From positions 1,612,001 to 1,676,000 of the forward strand of contig CAVXHV010000005.1 of assembly GCA_963761445.1 (NCBI GenBank): a DNA stretch of 64,000 nt, given 5' to 3'. Of the stretch, positions 49,810-60,902 are shown piece by piece. Source of the stretch: CAVXHV01 sp963761445. GTDB lineage: Bacteria; Planctomycetota; Planctomycetia; Isosphaerales; Isosphaeraceae. The translations under genes were made by a program, and so were the position numbers. The notes below the pieces were generated by a model. The model was not told where the DNA came from. It was given only the letters and a program-made list of their open reading frames with translations, and did no database searches. The first letter of the stretch is position 1. The number at the start of each line of letters is the position of its first letter.

Positions 49810-50935
49810 TCAAGGGCTCGGCGTCGAGAGCAAATACACCGCGAACGAGGCCAGCCAGTGCTCGCCCGCATAGTCGCCGCTGGCGACGTGTGAAAGGGCG
49901 GACTCGGCGTGGCGGGCAGCCGACGCGGTGAGAGCGGCGCGGGCCGGGTGATCGCGCGGAAGCGCGCTTGCGATATTCCTCATGCACCACGCTCGGCTCA
50001 AGTTCAAACCGTCCAAGTGAACGAGCTGCGGGTCGGTGCGATCGGTGACCGTCGCGGGTGCGAATAGAGCGACCGGCTTACTCCGGGAAGCCGCGGGCAG
50101 GAATTTCTCGAACCAACCGCGGAATTCAGCCGGCGAGAGGACGCGGCGCATCAGGTCAGCCTCGATCAGGCTCGGGGAGAAGAAATCGGCGCCGCCCGGC
50201 TCCCAGGCCGCTGGGATGCCGGCATCTGCGCCGAAGTAGGCGCGGGCACGCTCTTCGACCAGCGCGAGAAGACGCTTGTCATCTGCTGCGCGACCATAAT
50301 CGTGCGCGAAGGCAAGGCCGAAGGCCGTGTTGGGGTGCACGCCGGTTCGGATCGGGTACGTTTGCTTGGGGAAAAAATCGAGATACCGCGCGACGATCAC
50401 GTCGGTGAGCGGCTGGAAGTTCTTCGACCACGCCCTGGCATCGGGGTCATCCCACCCGTGGAGCTCCTCCGCTAGCTTGAGCAGCCATGCCCAGCCGTAG
50501 GGCCGCTCGAACGACTTGCTCTCCTTCCGACCGAAATACTCGGACTCAACTTTGAGATTCTCAGCCGTGAAATGGGCGGCCAGAATCGCGCGGATCTCGG
50601 TTCGCTCGGGCAAGTCCGGGAAAAGCCGGAGCAGGCGCACGAGCATCCAGTGGCCGTGCACGGACGAGTGCCAGTCGTAGCAGCCGAAGAACGCGGGGTG
50701 GAGCGCCTGCGGCGCCACCACGTCCGACGGGCCGGCCATGACGTGCTCGGGCTTGTTGGGATATTCCTTGTTCAAGCCCTTTACGCGCCAGCCGCGCGAA
50801 TGCCGACGCCTGGTCCTTGGTCAGAGCCAGCCTTGGCTCTTCTGCGTGGACCCGCCCCGCCATTGAGAACAGGACCAAGAGGGAGAAGCCCGCCGCGGCG
50901 GGCGACCGGGAATTCAACACGCGCAGTCGCTTCAT
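49810..50935 (-). CDS. DUF2891-family exported protein, one frame break
   Basis: About 375 residues. The N-terminus MKRLRVLNSRSPAAAGFSL carries a signal peptide (to VHAEE). The frame breaks near 50770: ASAFARLA is followed by VKGLNKEYPNKPEHVMAG in the other frame. Body motifs: CYDWHSSVHGHWML, RPYGWAWLLKLAEEL, HPNTAFGLAFAHDYGR, LNLSRAWCMRNIAS. The repeating helical pattern suggests an (alpha/alpha) barrel, possibly a glycoside-acting enzyme; the family has no proven activity. Confidence 0.82.
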
Positions 50936-51066
50936 GGGGCTTCCTGTCTGACCTGGAAAACGTTGCTGCAACCGGTACGGCAAGCTTGTAGAATACCGAG
51001 TTTGTGCGTCGGCGCCGGGCCGAACGCCTGCGCGGGATCGACACGCTTCGACGAGACACTTGTTCC

Positions 51067-51606
51067 ATGCAAAGCAAAGCGACGTCAGTTGAACAGTACC
51101 TCGCGGACTTACCCGAAGATCGACGGAAGGCGATCGAGGCGGTTCGCCAGGTTGTGCTCAAGAACCTCGACAAGGATTACGAGGAAGGAATGCAGTACGG
51201 CATGATCGGGTATTACGTGCCGCACCGGGTCTACCCGGCTGGGTACCATTGCGACCCGAAGCAGCCGCTGCCCTTTGCCTCGCTGGGCTCGCAAAAGAAC
51301 CACATGTCACTTTATCTCATGTGCGTCTACGGCAGTACAGACCTCGCGAAATGGTTTCAGGAAGCGTGGGCCAAGACAGGCAAGAAGCTCGACATGGGTA
51401 AGTCGTGCGTGCGTTTCAAGAAGGTGGAGGATCTCGCGCTCGACGTGATCGGCGAGGCGATCAAAAGAGTGCCCGCGAAGAAATACATTACACACTGCGA
51501 GGCCGGGCTCAAGGCGGCCAAAGGGCAGGCACCCGCGCGGAAGGCGGCGAAGCTTGCGAAATCAACAACGACACCGGCCCGCAAGGGTGCCCGAAGCTCG
51601 AAATAG
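51067..51606 (+). CDS. DUF1801-family protein with basic C-terminal tail
   Basis: 179 residues from MQSKATSVEQYLADLPEDR; the upstream ATG at 51004 is rejected because its extension is Arg-rich and unlike the family. The YdhG-like domain includes YEEGMQYGMIGYYVP and MSLYLMCVYGS. The tail after residue about 150 is Lys/Ala-rich (KAAKGQAPARKAAKLAK) and histone-like, suggesting nucleic-acid contact. Function unknown. Confidence 0.85.
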   Translation: MQSKATSVEQYLADLPEDRRKAIEAVRQVVLKNLDKDYEEGMQYGMIGYYVPHRVYPAGYHCDPKQPLPFASLGSQKNHMSLYLMCVYGSTDLAKWFQEAWAKTGKKLDMGKSCVRFKKVEDLALDVIGEAIKRVPAKKYITHCEAGLKAAKGQAPARKAAKLAKSTTTPARKGARSSK

Positions 51607-51644
51607 CCATGCCGGCTCAACGGCGCGGTGGGGGCAATTTCCGC

Positions 51645-52403
51645 ATGAACTCGCCACGAAGAACAGCGATCGTCACCGGCGCGGGCTCAGGCATCGGCCG
51701 GGCCGCTGCGCTCGCGCTTCTCAAAGAAGGGTATTCGGTCGTGCTCGCCGGCCGCAGGGCCGAGGCGCTTGGAGAAACGAAAGCTCAAGCGGGAAGCGAC
51801 GGCTCGCTGGCGCTGGCCGTTCCTTGCGACGTGACTGACCCGAAGTCGGTCGCGGCTCTCTTCGGCGCCGCCACGGCGGCCTTCGGCCGCGTCGACGTCC
51901 TGTTCAACAATGCCGGGACCGGTGCGCCGCCGGTGCCGCTCGAAGACCTGGAGTTCGATACGTGGCGACGCGTCGTTGACGTCAACTTGACGGGCGCGTT
52001 CCTCTGCACTCGCGAGGCGTTTCGCGTGATGAAAATGCAAGATCCGCGGGGCGGCCGCATCATCAACAATGGATCGATCTCGGCGTATACGCCGCGGCCG
52101 AACTCGGCTCCCTACACGGCGACCAAACATGCGATCTCGGGGTTGACCAAGTCGACGGCCCTGGACGGTCGCAAGTACGACATTGCGTGCGGGCAAATCG
52201 ACATCGGCAACGCCGGCACCGAGATGACGGCGCGGATGCACGAAGGCGTCCTTCAGCCGAGCGGTGCGCTGGCCGTCGAGCCGACGTTTGATGTCACCCA
52301 CGTGGCGCGGGCTGTTGTTTACATGGCGAGCCTTCCCCTTGATGCGAACGTGTTGTTCATGACCGTGATGGCGACCAAGATGCCCTACGTCGGCAGGGGC
52401 TGA
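51645..52403 (+). CDS. SDR-family oxidoreductase
   Basis: 252 residues from MNSPRRTAIVTGAGSGIG; ATG 51609 is possible but adds a polar leader. Cofactor motif TGAGSGIGR; NNAG; catalytic Ser in NNGSISAYTP and Tyr/Lys in YTATKH. NAD(P)-dependent; substrate unknown. 38 bp after the DUF1801 gene on the same strand. Confidence 0.92.
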   Translation: MNSPRRTAIVTGAGSGIGRAAALALLKEGYSVVLAGRRAEALGETKAQAGSDGSLALAVPCDVTDPKSVAALFGAATAAFGRVDVLFNNAGTGAPPVPLEDLEFDTWRRVVDVNLTGAFLCTREAFRVMKMQDPRGGRIINNGSISAYTPRPNSAPYTATKHAISGLTKSTALDGRKYDIACGQIDIGNAGTEMTARMHEGVLQPSGALAVEPTFDVTHVARAVVYMASLPLDANVLFMTVMATKMPYVGRG

Positions 52404-52413
52404 TGGGTCCGGT

Positions 52414-53748
52414 GTGCCGTTGGGGGAGTTTGCCGTGCCACGAACTGAGGCATTGCCGCAACCGGTTCTTCTAGGGGAAGTGGACGTTCCCTCTGGTATC
52501 TTGCTCGTCCTTGATCCAGGACTCGCGCGGTTCTGGCGGCATGACGGCGAACCTCGCTCTCCGCGACGGACAGATCCCGAAACGTTTGACCTTTCTATTA
52601 CGGGTGCCGATGCGATCGAGGTCGGCCGGGTCTACGATCGCCAGTTCGATCCGCGTTTTCTGTTCGATGTCGTGAACGTAGACGCTTGTCGAAACCAGCT
52701 CGCCGACTTTGTGAAAACGCTGAACAAAGAAGCTCGCCTGGAAGTTCTTTCGAGGCGCGTTCCTCATCTAGAACGAGCGCGTCTTGCCATCGAGATCGGT
52801 GAGGGCGCCGGTGTCGTGTGGTACAACAGCTTGTGGGCCGTCGCGGTCGCGGATGTGCCGAGGGATCGCTCATTGCCGATCTTTGCAACGCCGATGCCGG
52901 ACGGTGAATTCACGGGGCGCTGGCGCACGATCGACATCGTCATCGATGCGGAAGCGATTGCGTCGCGATCGGTATCCACAGAGGGTGTCATGGTCGAGCA
53001 CGGGCAATTGCTTTGCTCCGACCTCGAGGCATTCGGCGAATTTCGGATGTGGGAATCGCTCGATGGGCTCGCGGATTTCGTGTTTTGGGGCGAAGAGGCG
53101 GTGGGTGTTGCTGCGGTTTTCCAAGCAGCGAAGCTTGGGGAGCGCGAATACGGTTGGAAGGATTTGCCGATCGAGGAAATCGACCAGCACGCGCAAGCAG
53201 TTCAGAATCACATCGAAAAGAATGGTCTGAATGTGGGGGTCGATTATCGTCCGCATTGCAACCTGGAGAAACTCAACAGGCAGATCCGCGAGAATGATCT
53301 GGAAGCCGGACAGGTGCTTCTGGGTCAGGCAAAAACCTGTGGATTCTCCAACCGGTGGGGGGACGGCATTTTTGAAGTCGTCCGTGATTTCGACTCAACC
53401 GGGCGATTGATCCGGATCCGGCTGGATGTCGGCAGCGAGAAGACGCAGACGTTGATGCGAGCGGTCAGGGTCCGCCGGCAAGGTGCGATCGTCTCGAGAA
53501 AGATCCTGGACGAACGACAGCCTATTCGCTTCGCTGAACGACTCGAACCCAGTCGCCCCGAAGACAGTGGGTGGTTCTTCAGCGCGGGGACCGAAAATGA
53601 TGACTACATGAGCGATGCCGAGAACCTGGCAGTGGTCAGCATCCAGGCGATTCTCGAGATGGACGGTGCCGTGCGCGGAATCTTGGGTGCGCCTGTCGGG
53701 AGCGTGTTCCAGCGCGGGGAGAGTGGCTTTGTTGCCGAAGACGTATAG
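52414..53748 (+). CDS. Protein of unknown function with a C-terminal DUF2185 domain
   Basis: 444 residues, GTG start, 10 bp after the SDR stop. Residues about 15-180 form a beta-rich domain similar to DUF4241-type proteins (VPSGILLVLDPGLARFW; RARLAIEIGEGAGVVWYNS...IDIVIDAEA). Residues about 380-444 match the DUF2185 pattern: SGWFFSAGTENDDYM, NLAVVSIQAILEMDG, LGAPVGSVFQR. DUF2185 proteins are seen in polymorphic-toxin immunity settings, but no toxin gene is adjacent, so an immunity role is only a possibility. Confidence 0.75.
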   Translation: MPLGEFAVPRTEALPQPVLLGEVDVPSGILLVLDPGLARFWRHDGEPRSPRRTDPETFDLSITGADAIEVGRVYDRQFDPRFLFDVVNVDACRNQLADFVKTLNKEARLEVLSRRVPHLERARLAIEIGEGAGVVWYNSLWAVAVADVPRDRSLPIFATPMPDGEFTGRWRTIDIVIDAEAIASRSVSTEGVMVEHGQLLCSDLEAFGEFRMWESLDGLADFVFWGEEAVGVAAVFQAAKLGEREYGWKDLPIEEIDQHAQAVQNHIEKNGLNVGVDYRPHCNLEKLNRQIRENDLEAGQVLLGQAKTCGFSNRWGDGIFEVVRDFDSTGRLIRIRLDVGSEKTQTLMRAVRVRRQGAIVSRKILDERQPIRFAERLEPSRPEDSGWFFSAGTENDDYMSDAENLAVVSIQAILEMDGAVRGILGAPVGSVFQRGESGFVAEDV

Positions 53749-53759
53749 TGGCGTTTCGG

Positions 53760-55514
53760 TCACTTATGCGAGGCGGCGCCCGCGCTTCCCTCGACGCATT
53801 CAATGGATTGATTCACCGGCACGTCGGTCTTCACGTCCACTTTGCCGGAGGGCCAGCGGATTTCCAGGCGATCGATCCGGGTTGCTTCGCCGAGTCCGAA
53901 ATGGACGCTCAGGTCACTCGAGGAGATGTAGCTTCCGCCGCCGTCGATGGTGCGCACGAACGTACGGGAGCCGGCATGGGCCAAGAGCCGCGCGCCGATG
54001 GCGTCGCGATTTGCGCCTGAGCCTCGTAGTTTGACGATCAGGTAATTTCCGCGGCGAGTTGATTCGTTCCAGAGCACGACGCTGGGCTTGTGATGGTGGA
54101 CGACAACGAAATCGATGTCGCCGTCCGAGTCAAGATCACCGCAGGCCAGGCCCCGGCCCATGTGGAGTGCGGTGAAGTACGGGCCGGCCTCGGCGGTCGC
54201 ATTGGCAAAGCGGCCATTGCCGAGATTTCGCCAGAGGATCGGCGGGTTCTCGTAGCGGTAGAGCTGTGACGGCTCGCGGCGGATATGGCCGTTGGTGGTG
54301 AGCACGTCGAGATGACCGTCGAGATCCAGGTCGGCCATGACCATTCCCCAGCCGGTAAGCGGGCGGGAATCGACGGCCAGCCCGGCCTCGCTGGTCTGAT
54401 CTTGATAAACAATGCCCCCTTCGGGGCGGCCGGCGGTGCGCCAGAGCGTCGTGTGCTCGCCATATAGATGACTGATCAAGACATCAGGGAGCGTATCGCC
54501 GTCGGTATCCCCAAAGGCGATGCCCATGTTGGCCTCAGAGAGCCCCTGACCATTCACCGCCAGGCCGAGCGGGTCAGCCATGTCTTCAAATGTGCCGTCG
54601 CCGCGGTTTCGCCAGAGCGAGTTGCTTTCTGCATCGTTGGCGACAAACCAGTCGAGCCGGCCGTCGCCGTCGAAGTCACTCGCCACGATTCCCATGCCGC
54701 GTCCCGTCCCTGCGACTCCCGCCGACTTCGTGACATCTTTGAACCGGCCGTTGCCCTCGTTCCGGAACAGGACGTCGGGCAACCCGGCGAAATCCCGAGG
54801 CAGGCCGTAGTCTGCGGCTCCGGTGACCGGGTCGCGCCGGAACGGTGCTTTTGACTGGTCGAAGGCGAAGTAATTGGCCACGAAGAGATCGAGGTCGCCG
54901 TCCGAGTCAAAATCGCCGAATGCGGCCCCGAGGCTCCAGCTTCCGCAGCCGACGCCGGCTTCTGCCGTCACGTCGGTGAATCTGCCTTCTTTACGGTCGT
55001 TTCGCCAAAGCGTGTTTCGACCGTACCGCGTCACGTATACGTCGGGATCGCCATCCCCATCGTAGTCGGCGACTGTCACTCCTTGGCCGTATCCCTTCGC
55101 GGTGAGCCCGACGCGCTGGGAGATGTCTTCGAAGCGGCCGTCGCCGGAGTTTCTGAGCAGCGAATCGCTTGCCGCTCGGGGGTCAACGGGCCCTTTGAGC
55201 GGACCTCCTTGCGCGAGGAAGATGTCGAGCCGGCCGTCGCCGTCGAAATCGAGCAGTCCCACGCCTCCACCCGTGGTTTCTACGGGCCAGGCCGAGCCGG
55301 TTTCGCCGCGATCGTACTGAAACGGAAGGTCCTGCTCGCGGAAAAGGAGTGGTTCAGGCGGAGCGAGTGGCTTCGGGGAGAGGGGAGCTGTATCCTTTGT
55401 GCAGCCCAGGTTCATGTTGAGCGAGATGGCCACTGCGACAATGATTGCGGCGCGAATCGTCTTATTCAGTCCGACTTTCAGCACCGGAGCGACCCCTCGT
55501 TCCTCTGGCGACAT
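53760..55514 (-). CDS. CRTAC1-like lipoprotein with FG-GAP repeats and ASPIC/UnbV domain
   Basis: 584 residues. N-terminal signal with lipobox SLNMNLGC. Seven or so FG-GAP/VCBS units follow, with calcium-binding loops such as DFDGDGRLD, DYDGDGDPD, DFDSDGDLD and DLDLDGHLD, making a beta-propeller. The last about 70 residues are the ASPIC/UnbV domain (IDRLEIRWPSGKVD). Probably outside the cytoplasmic membrane; planctomycetes have many such genes. Convergent with the DUF2185 gene, 11 bp between stops. Confidence 0.9.
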   Translation of the reverse strand: MSPEERGVAPVLKVGLNKTIRAAIIVAVAISLNMNLGCTKDTAPLSPKPLAPPEPLLFREQDLPFQYDRGETGSAWPVETTGGGVGLLDFDGDGRLDIFLAQGGPLKGPVDPRAASDSLLRNSGDGRFEDISQRVGLTAKGYGQGVTVADYDGDGDPDVYVTRYGRNTLWRNDRKEGRFTDVTAEAGVGCGSWSLGAAFGDFDSDGDLDLFVANYFAFDQSKAPFRRDPVTGAADYGLPRDFAGLPDVLFRNEGNGRFKDVTKSAGVAGTGRGMGIVASDFDGDGRLDWFVANDAESNSLWRNRGDGTFEDMADPLGLAVNGQGLSEANMGIAFGDTDGDTLPDVLISHLYGEHTTLWRTAGRPEGGIVYQDQTSEAGLAVDSRPLTGWGMVMADLDLDGHLDVLTTNGHIRREPSQLYRYENPPILWRNLGNGRFANATAEAGPYFTALHMGRGLACGDLDSDGDIDFVVVHHHKPSVVLWNESTRRGNYLIVKLRGSGANRDAIGARLLAHAGSRTFVRTIDGGGSYISSSDLSVHFGLGEATRIDRLEIRWPSGKVDVKTDVPVNQSIECVEGSAGAASHK

Positions 55515-55700
55515 TCCTTCTCAACAGATTCCGCGGGATAGCAAGAAATTGCAACCCTTTCCAGCGCCGAGGCACTACACTTAGCTTCTCGGACTGATCC
55601 ACCGAGCCCAGATCCTCGCGTTGATCGGAATCAAGGGCAGGAAACTCGCAAGGCTCGCTCGACGCATTTCGGGCCAAGAGCAGGAACGGTTGGCACCCGC

Positions 55701-58700
55701 ATGCCTGATTCCGCCGCCAGAAATGTAACAGTTGCGTCGGCGTTTACTGTGATGACGACAGCCATTCTCGGCTGGTCCACCGTGAGCAAGTACACTTCGC
55801 ATTCCGCTCCGGGGCGTGCGCCACGCGGGCCCCAGGCCAATGTAGATTCAACCAAACACGAGCCGGGAGTCGTCAAGTCGAGCCAGGCTCCGGCGTTCGA
55901 AGTCTCTCGAGCTCTGAGACCGTTGCGTGAGGCTGTCTTTGGCGAGGGTTCCGAGCGTGGGAAGAATAGCCTGGAAGACCTTCGGACCGCACTGAAGGGA
56001 GTCCGGCCGATGACTCTTCACAGTTTGGTTGCCGCTGTTCCGGATCCTTCGGCCTCGCTTGGTTTTCGCTTTGACGAAACGATTGATTCGATCCAAGGGG
56101 CCGCGCGGTCGCAAGGCTATGTGCTCGAGCGGTGGCGGCTGCCGTGGTCCGAAGAATCGGAAAGTGCCAAGCCAGAGGTCACGGCTCTTGAGGATAAGCC
56201 GGGGCCCAAGCCGGAGGCTGCGAGCCGGTCGCGGCCCGCGGTGACTTCGAGCCCTAGCGCAGGACGTGCCCCGGGGCTTCTCGTTTTCCGCAAGTCGGAG
56301 CTCGCACCACCGCTGGATCCACGCTCGACGGAATTGCTCTTGGTTTTTCTCGTGACGGAAACGCCGACGCAGGGCATTGATCGGTTCGCTTTCAAGCAGA
56401 GCTTGCAGCTCGCCCTAGCGCTGCGAGAGCCGAGGGAGTCGAACAGTTCCGCGCCGATTCCCATCAATATCATCGCTCCGTGCTTCTCGGGCTCGATGCC
56501 ATCGCTGCGAGACGCCGTGCTGGAATGGCTCGAAGGCCCTCATCCCACCCAGGAGAAGTTCCATATCGAGGTCGTGTCAGGCACCGCGTCGGCATTCGAT
56601 CGACGCTCGTTTCTCAAGGCGATTCTCGAGCGCTCCAGCCCTCACCTCCACGCGCTAGATTTCCACTCGATGACTCACCGCTTTGAAGATTCTCTCGATG
56701 CTGTTCTCGAGTTCCTGCGTCCATCGCCGAACCTGGAAGACGTCGCGTTTCTCAGCGAGATCGATACCGGTTTTGGACAAACTGTCAGCAGCTTCTCGAC
56801 CGATAACCGCGGAAAATCCGAACGTAAGGTCTGGTCGATAAGCCTCCAGTATCCGTCGCAAGTCGCGGAGATCCGCAGACGGTACGAGTCGCAGGGGTTG
56901 ATGCAGGACGAGGCATCCGATGTGTTGCGATCTGCCGACGATTTGCGGGCGCGGGGCGATGGCGAACGCAATACGCGAGACGTGTTTCCGGACCAGACGC
57001 CGGACTGGACGGCACTTTCGGAAAACCGCGTCCTCACGCAGGCGCTGAGATACCTCGAGGACACCAAGATCAAGGTCGTCGGGATTATCGGCACCGACCC
57101 GCGAGACATCGTTTTTCTGGCGCGACTGATCAGGCGCTACTGCCCCGATGCGCGCGTTTTCACGGTCGGGAGCGACCTCCTCTATCTGGACGCCGAGTCA
57201 ATCGCCGATCTACGGGGGATGGTCATCGGATCAACCTATCCTCTTTATGCTCCCAACCACTCCTGGACGAATTCCGACCCCGCGAGCCGCCTGGAGGTGT
57301 TCCCCAGCGAATTTGCTCAAGGAGTGTACAATGCCGCGATCGTGCAGATAGCCCGACTGACCCTCCGGCCTGACGGCAACACGGGGCGGGAGCGAACGAA
57401 ACTGCTTGAATACGGTATGCCAGCCCAATTGCTCGGCGGCAGCACTTTGGAGGCAGACCTGCCACCGGTATGGGTGAGCGTCGTCGGTGAGCAAGCACTG
57501 TACCCGCTGAACTGTCAGCCTTGGGGACGCGCAAGCGCGCGGACGTTCGACCGCGACTACTTGTACTCAGCTCCATATTCCTTGGGGAAGGCGGACGGGC
57601 TGCTGATCAATCGGGGGCTGGCATGGGCCATGTCGCTCTTCGCCGTGTCGCTCGCAATTGCGATCTCGCTCCTGCGCCGCATCATTGGATTCAGGCAGGC
57701 TCTCAGGCCGGCTGTGCGCAAAGGGGAGTGGGGCGAGCCGGCAGGTCAATTCGCCCTCACGCTGACCAGGGTGTTGATCCTGGGTGGCTATCTATTCATC
57801 GCATCGCCCGGGCTGGCCCAGCTTGTCCCGGGGACCGTCCGGTTGAACTTCGCGACACTCGCGTGGCGCGGGGTCCCTTTGGCGGTTGTGCTCTTGCCGA
57901 TCGCCGTTACCGCAGCGGCGCTGGCTGCTCCGATCGTGGAATTCCGGACGAGAGGAGCGTACTGGCGTCTTGTCGAGGTGGTCGGCATAGTGGTTGTCAT
58001 CGTGGTCGCCGGCTACGTCCAAGTCGCTTGCTCGAAGTCTGCTTGGTGGCTTCTGAGCCTCGAGCGGTCGACGGCGATCACAGGCGGGGTCAGTGCCTTC
58101 GTCCCGGCCCTGTTCTTGATGGCTGCACTCGGCGGTTGGCTCATCGCGAGCCGGCGAATCTCGACGATCAACGATTCTCTCGCGTTCAGACCAAAGGATG
58201 GTTCGCTCGCAGAATCCTCGGTCGGGGCGGACTGGGCGGTCCTGGATCGAATCGCCACTGCCCGGGCGCGGTTCGACCGCTGGTTTGTCGAACCGATGGC
58301 GCATTTTCGCCCTGTCGCGCTCCGGAAGCCGTCCTGGGGAGAATTCATGCCAACGCTCGTGGCAGCCGCCTTTCTCCTGGGAACGTTCCTGGACACGCTC
58401 GTTTTTCGACCGATATCTCACTCCGATGAAGGATTGATGTTCGACGTTTTCTTTCGCGTCGGTTTTGGGCTCGTCCTGACGCTTTATGCACTCTCGTTCG
58501 CTCGCCTCCACTCGGCCTGGCAAGACCTGAGCGCCGCGCTGGACGGCTTTGCGAAGATCCTCAGCGGGGCGTTCGAGCGCATTCCCAAGAATATCTCGAA
58601 TTGGCTGACCGACACGCGGAGCTGCGAGGCGGAATACGGTTACCTGATTCGACGCCAGATCAACGCGCTTCGCAGCCTGTTCTCCGGGTGGGACGTCAAG

Positions 58701-59361
58701 GCTGAACCACCCAAGACGGAAGTGGCCTGGGAGATCTCGTTGGCCCTGGGCCACCTTTCGATGCTCGCACAACACTTGGATGAGCAGAACCCGTCAGCCC
58801 GCGAGAACAGCGAGCAGGAGCTATCGGCGCGTGCGCTACTTCGCGCGATCTCTGGCCGCGAGCTGGGCCAGCGCGCCGGTCGCTCAAACCGCGAGCCCGG
58901 GAACGGAGAGTGTAAACGACGCGCCGGCCCAGCCGACGCGGGAGCAGAAGATCGCCGAGTATCTCGAGGACCTGCTGGCGCTCGAAGCGGCAAGGTGGAT
59001 TGGCGGGGCACTGGCAAGAGTGTGGCTTTCCATCGGATTTCTCAGCTTTTCGTCGGTGGCATTGCTGTTTGCAATCACCTCGTACCCGTTTCCGGAGCAG
59101 TCGCGGGTGATGGCCATTGTCGGGCTGGCAATCGCCGCGCTGGTCATCATGATCCTCAGGGTGACGCTCGGCTCGAGTCGCAACGAGGTCATCAGCAAGA
59201 TCGACGGCACCACGCCGGGACGGATCACCTGGAACTCGAAGCTCTTCAGCAGCGTTGGGACCTACATTGTCCCACTTCTCGGCCTGCTCACCGCGGTCTC
59301 GTTCAACCTGCTGGACCTCGTCCGCTCTCTGCTGGGGCCCATCCTCCGGATCTTCCCTTGA
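55701..59361 (+). CDS. Receptor-like giant membrane protein of unknown family, one frame break
   Basis: About 1,220 residues. One membrane segment near residues 8-27, then an extracytoplasmic region of about 600 residues. Its second half resembles a type-1 periplasmic-binding fold (KVVGIIGTDPRDIVFLARLI; PDARVFTVGSDLLYL at about residues 456-500). About seven membrane helices run from residue about 630 (LAWAMSLFAVSLAIAISLL, VEVVGIVVVIVVAGYVQ, FMPTLVAAAFLLGTF), then a soluble stretch and three more helices. The frame breaks near 58870; the C-terminus resumes with ESVNDAPAQPTREQKIAEY and ends LLGPILRIFP at 59361. No kinase or other output domain is visible. Divergent from the CRTAC1 gene. Function unknown. 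Confidence 0.8.
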
Positions 59362-59408
59362 GTAAGACTCCATGACGATTGGCGTGCCCACGGAAGTTTG
59401 CCTTCTGC

Positions 59409-60902
59409 CTACTTGACCTTCCCCACCAGTTGCGGCGGCTTGGTCGGCCCGAAAGCGACGTTGGGCGTGGTGTCGCAGAGCAATTGCGTGCCAGAGAACT
59501 TCAACGTCATCGTCAGGCAGAACGGGGTTTCGTAGAAGCAGATCTTCGCGGTGAATGTGTCGTCGCTGGTCCATGCACCACTTGCGGCGACGGGCTGCTC
59601 GGGGAACATTCCGTAGGCCAGTCGTCCCTTTTCCCATTTGCCGTTGCCGCAGGAAATCTTTTGATGCACACCGCCTGATGTGATAGCGAGTATGACGGGG
59701 CCTTCCTTGTTGTCGCCAACGAGCGTGATCGATTCGAGCTTGCGGTCGTTCGCAGGAAATTCATACATCCCCATCGAGCGTTTTGCCGCACTTGCCGAGA
59801 CGCCGTTTCCTTGCACGGGACGCAGCATCAGGCTGGATAGCTTCTGGGTCAGCTTCGCGTGGGCCTCTTGATCCGTGGCTAGCGGCGCGGGCTTCATGGC
59901 GGGGAGGAGCTGATCCCAGACCAGGTTGAGCACGGCCTGCATGTCCTTCACTCCGCTGGTGATGGCGATCACCGCGTCCTGCTCGGGCAAGACGATGCAA
60001 TACTGGCCGAAGGCACCGTCGCCGCGGAATGCGCCGTTCTTGCAGCGCCAGAACTGATACCCATAGCCTTGGTCCCAATCGCTCTTGGGGTTGCTGCCGT
60101 TTGAAGTCTGGCGTGCGGTGGCTGCTTCCACCCAGGCAGCCGGAACGAGCTGCTTACCTTGCCACGTTCCCTTCTGGAGATAGAGCTGGCCGAACCGCGC
60201 GATGTCATCGGTGCGGATGCTCAATCCGTAGCCGCCCAGGCTGATTCCTTGGGGACTGGTTTCCCACGTGGGGTGTTCGATGCCCAGTGGCTCGAAGAGC
60301 CTCGGCTTCAAGTAGTCGAGCACGGTCATGCCGGTCACTTTCTGCACGATGGCCGAGAGCATGTAAGTCCCGGACGTGTTGTAGAGGAAGTGAGTGCCCG
60401 GCTTGAAAGGCACCGGCTGCGCCAGGAACGTTTTGGTCCAGACTGCGCCGGGCTCGCGCCGCGGCTCGGCCTGGTGGCCGGTGGACATGCGCAAGAGGTC
60501 GCTCACGCGCATCGCTTGCAGGTTCTTGCTCGGTTGTTTGGGAGCATCGTCAGGAAAGAACTTGAGCACTTCGTCGTCGATGCTCAGCTTCCCTTCCGCG
60601 ATAGCCAGACCGACGGCCGTGGAGGTGAAGCTCTTGCTAAGCGAATAAAGCGCGTGGGGCGATTCCGCGTTGTACGGCGACCACCACGCTTCGGCCACGA
60701 CGTGCCCGTGGCGGACGAGGATGAAGCTATGGAGGGCGTCGATGGTCTTGTCGGCCTGGTCGACAAAGGCGAGGATCGCGGAGGACGAAATGCCCTGTGC
60801 TTCGGGCTGGCTGCGCGGCAGCGATGATGGCTCGGCGGCGGCGAGGGCCGCGCATGATGTTCCACTGCAAGCGATCAGTGCAAGCGTGATGAGGGTTTTC
60901 AT
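59409..60902 (-). CDS. Serine hydrolase (class C beta-lactamase/esterase fold)
   Basis: 497 residues from MKTLITLALIACSGTSCAA with a signal peptide; the ATG at 61049 gives an Arg-rich leader and is rejected. Catalytic SxxK in YSLSKSFTS, the second motif in YNTSGTYML and the distal Gly-rich region in FGQYCIVLPEQDAV, with a C-terminal lipocalin-like beta domain (SIEITLVGD-type strands). Probably an extracytoplasmic esterase or peptidase rather than a resistance enzyme. Convergent with the giant membrane protein. Confidence 0.9.
   Translation of the reverse strand: MKTLITLALIACSGTSCAALAAAEPSSLPRSQPEAQGISSSAILAFVDQADKTIDALHSFILVRHGHVVAEAWWSPYNAESPHALYSLSKSFTSTAVGLAIAEGKLSIDDEVLKFFPDDAPKQPSKNLQAMRVSDLLRMSTGHQAEPRREPGAVWTKTFLAQPVPFKPGTHFLYNTSGTYMLSAIVQKVTGMTVLDYLKPRLFEPLGIEHPTWETSPQGISLGGYGLSIRTDDIARFGQLYLQKGTWQGKQLVPAAWVEAATARQTSNGSNPKSDWDQGYGYQFWRCKNGAFRGDGAFGQYCIVLPEQDAVIAITSGVKDMQAVLNLVWDQLLPAMKPAPLATDQEAHAKLTQKLSSLMLRPVQGNGVSASAAKRSMGMYEFPANDRKLESITLVGDNKEGPVILAITSGGVHQKISCGNGKWEKGRLAYGMFPEQPVAASGAWTSDDTFTAKICFYETPFCLTMTLKFSGTQLLCDTTPNVAFGPTKPPQLVGKVK

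Noticed and set aside
55690..55705. TGGCACCCGCATGCC near the start of the giant membrane protein as a sigma-54 element
   Set aside because: GG-GC spacing is one base short and the site overlaps the start codon.
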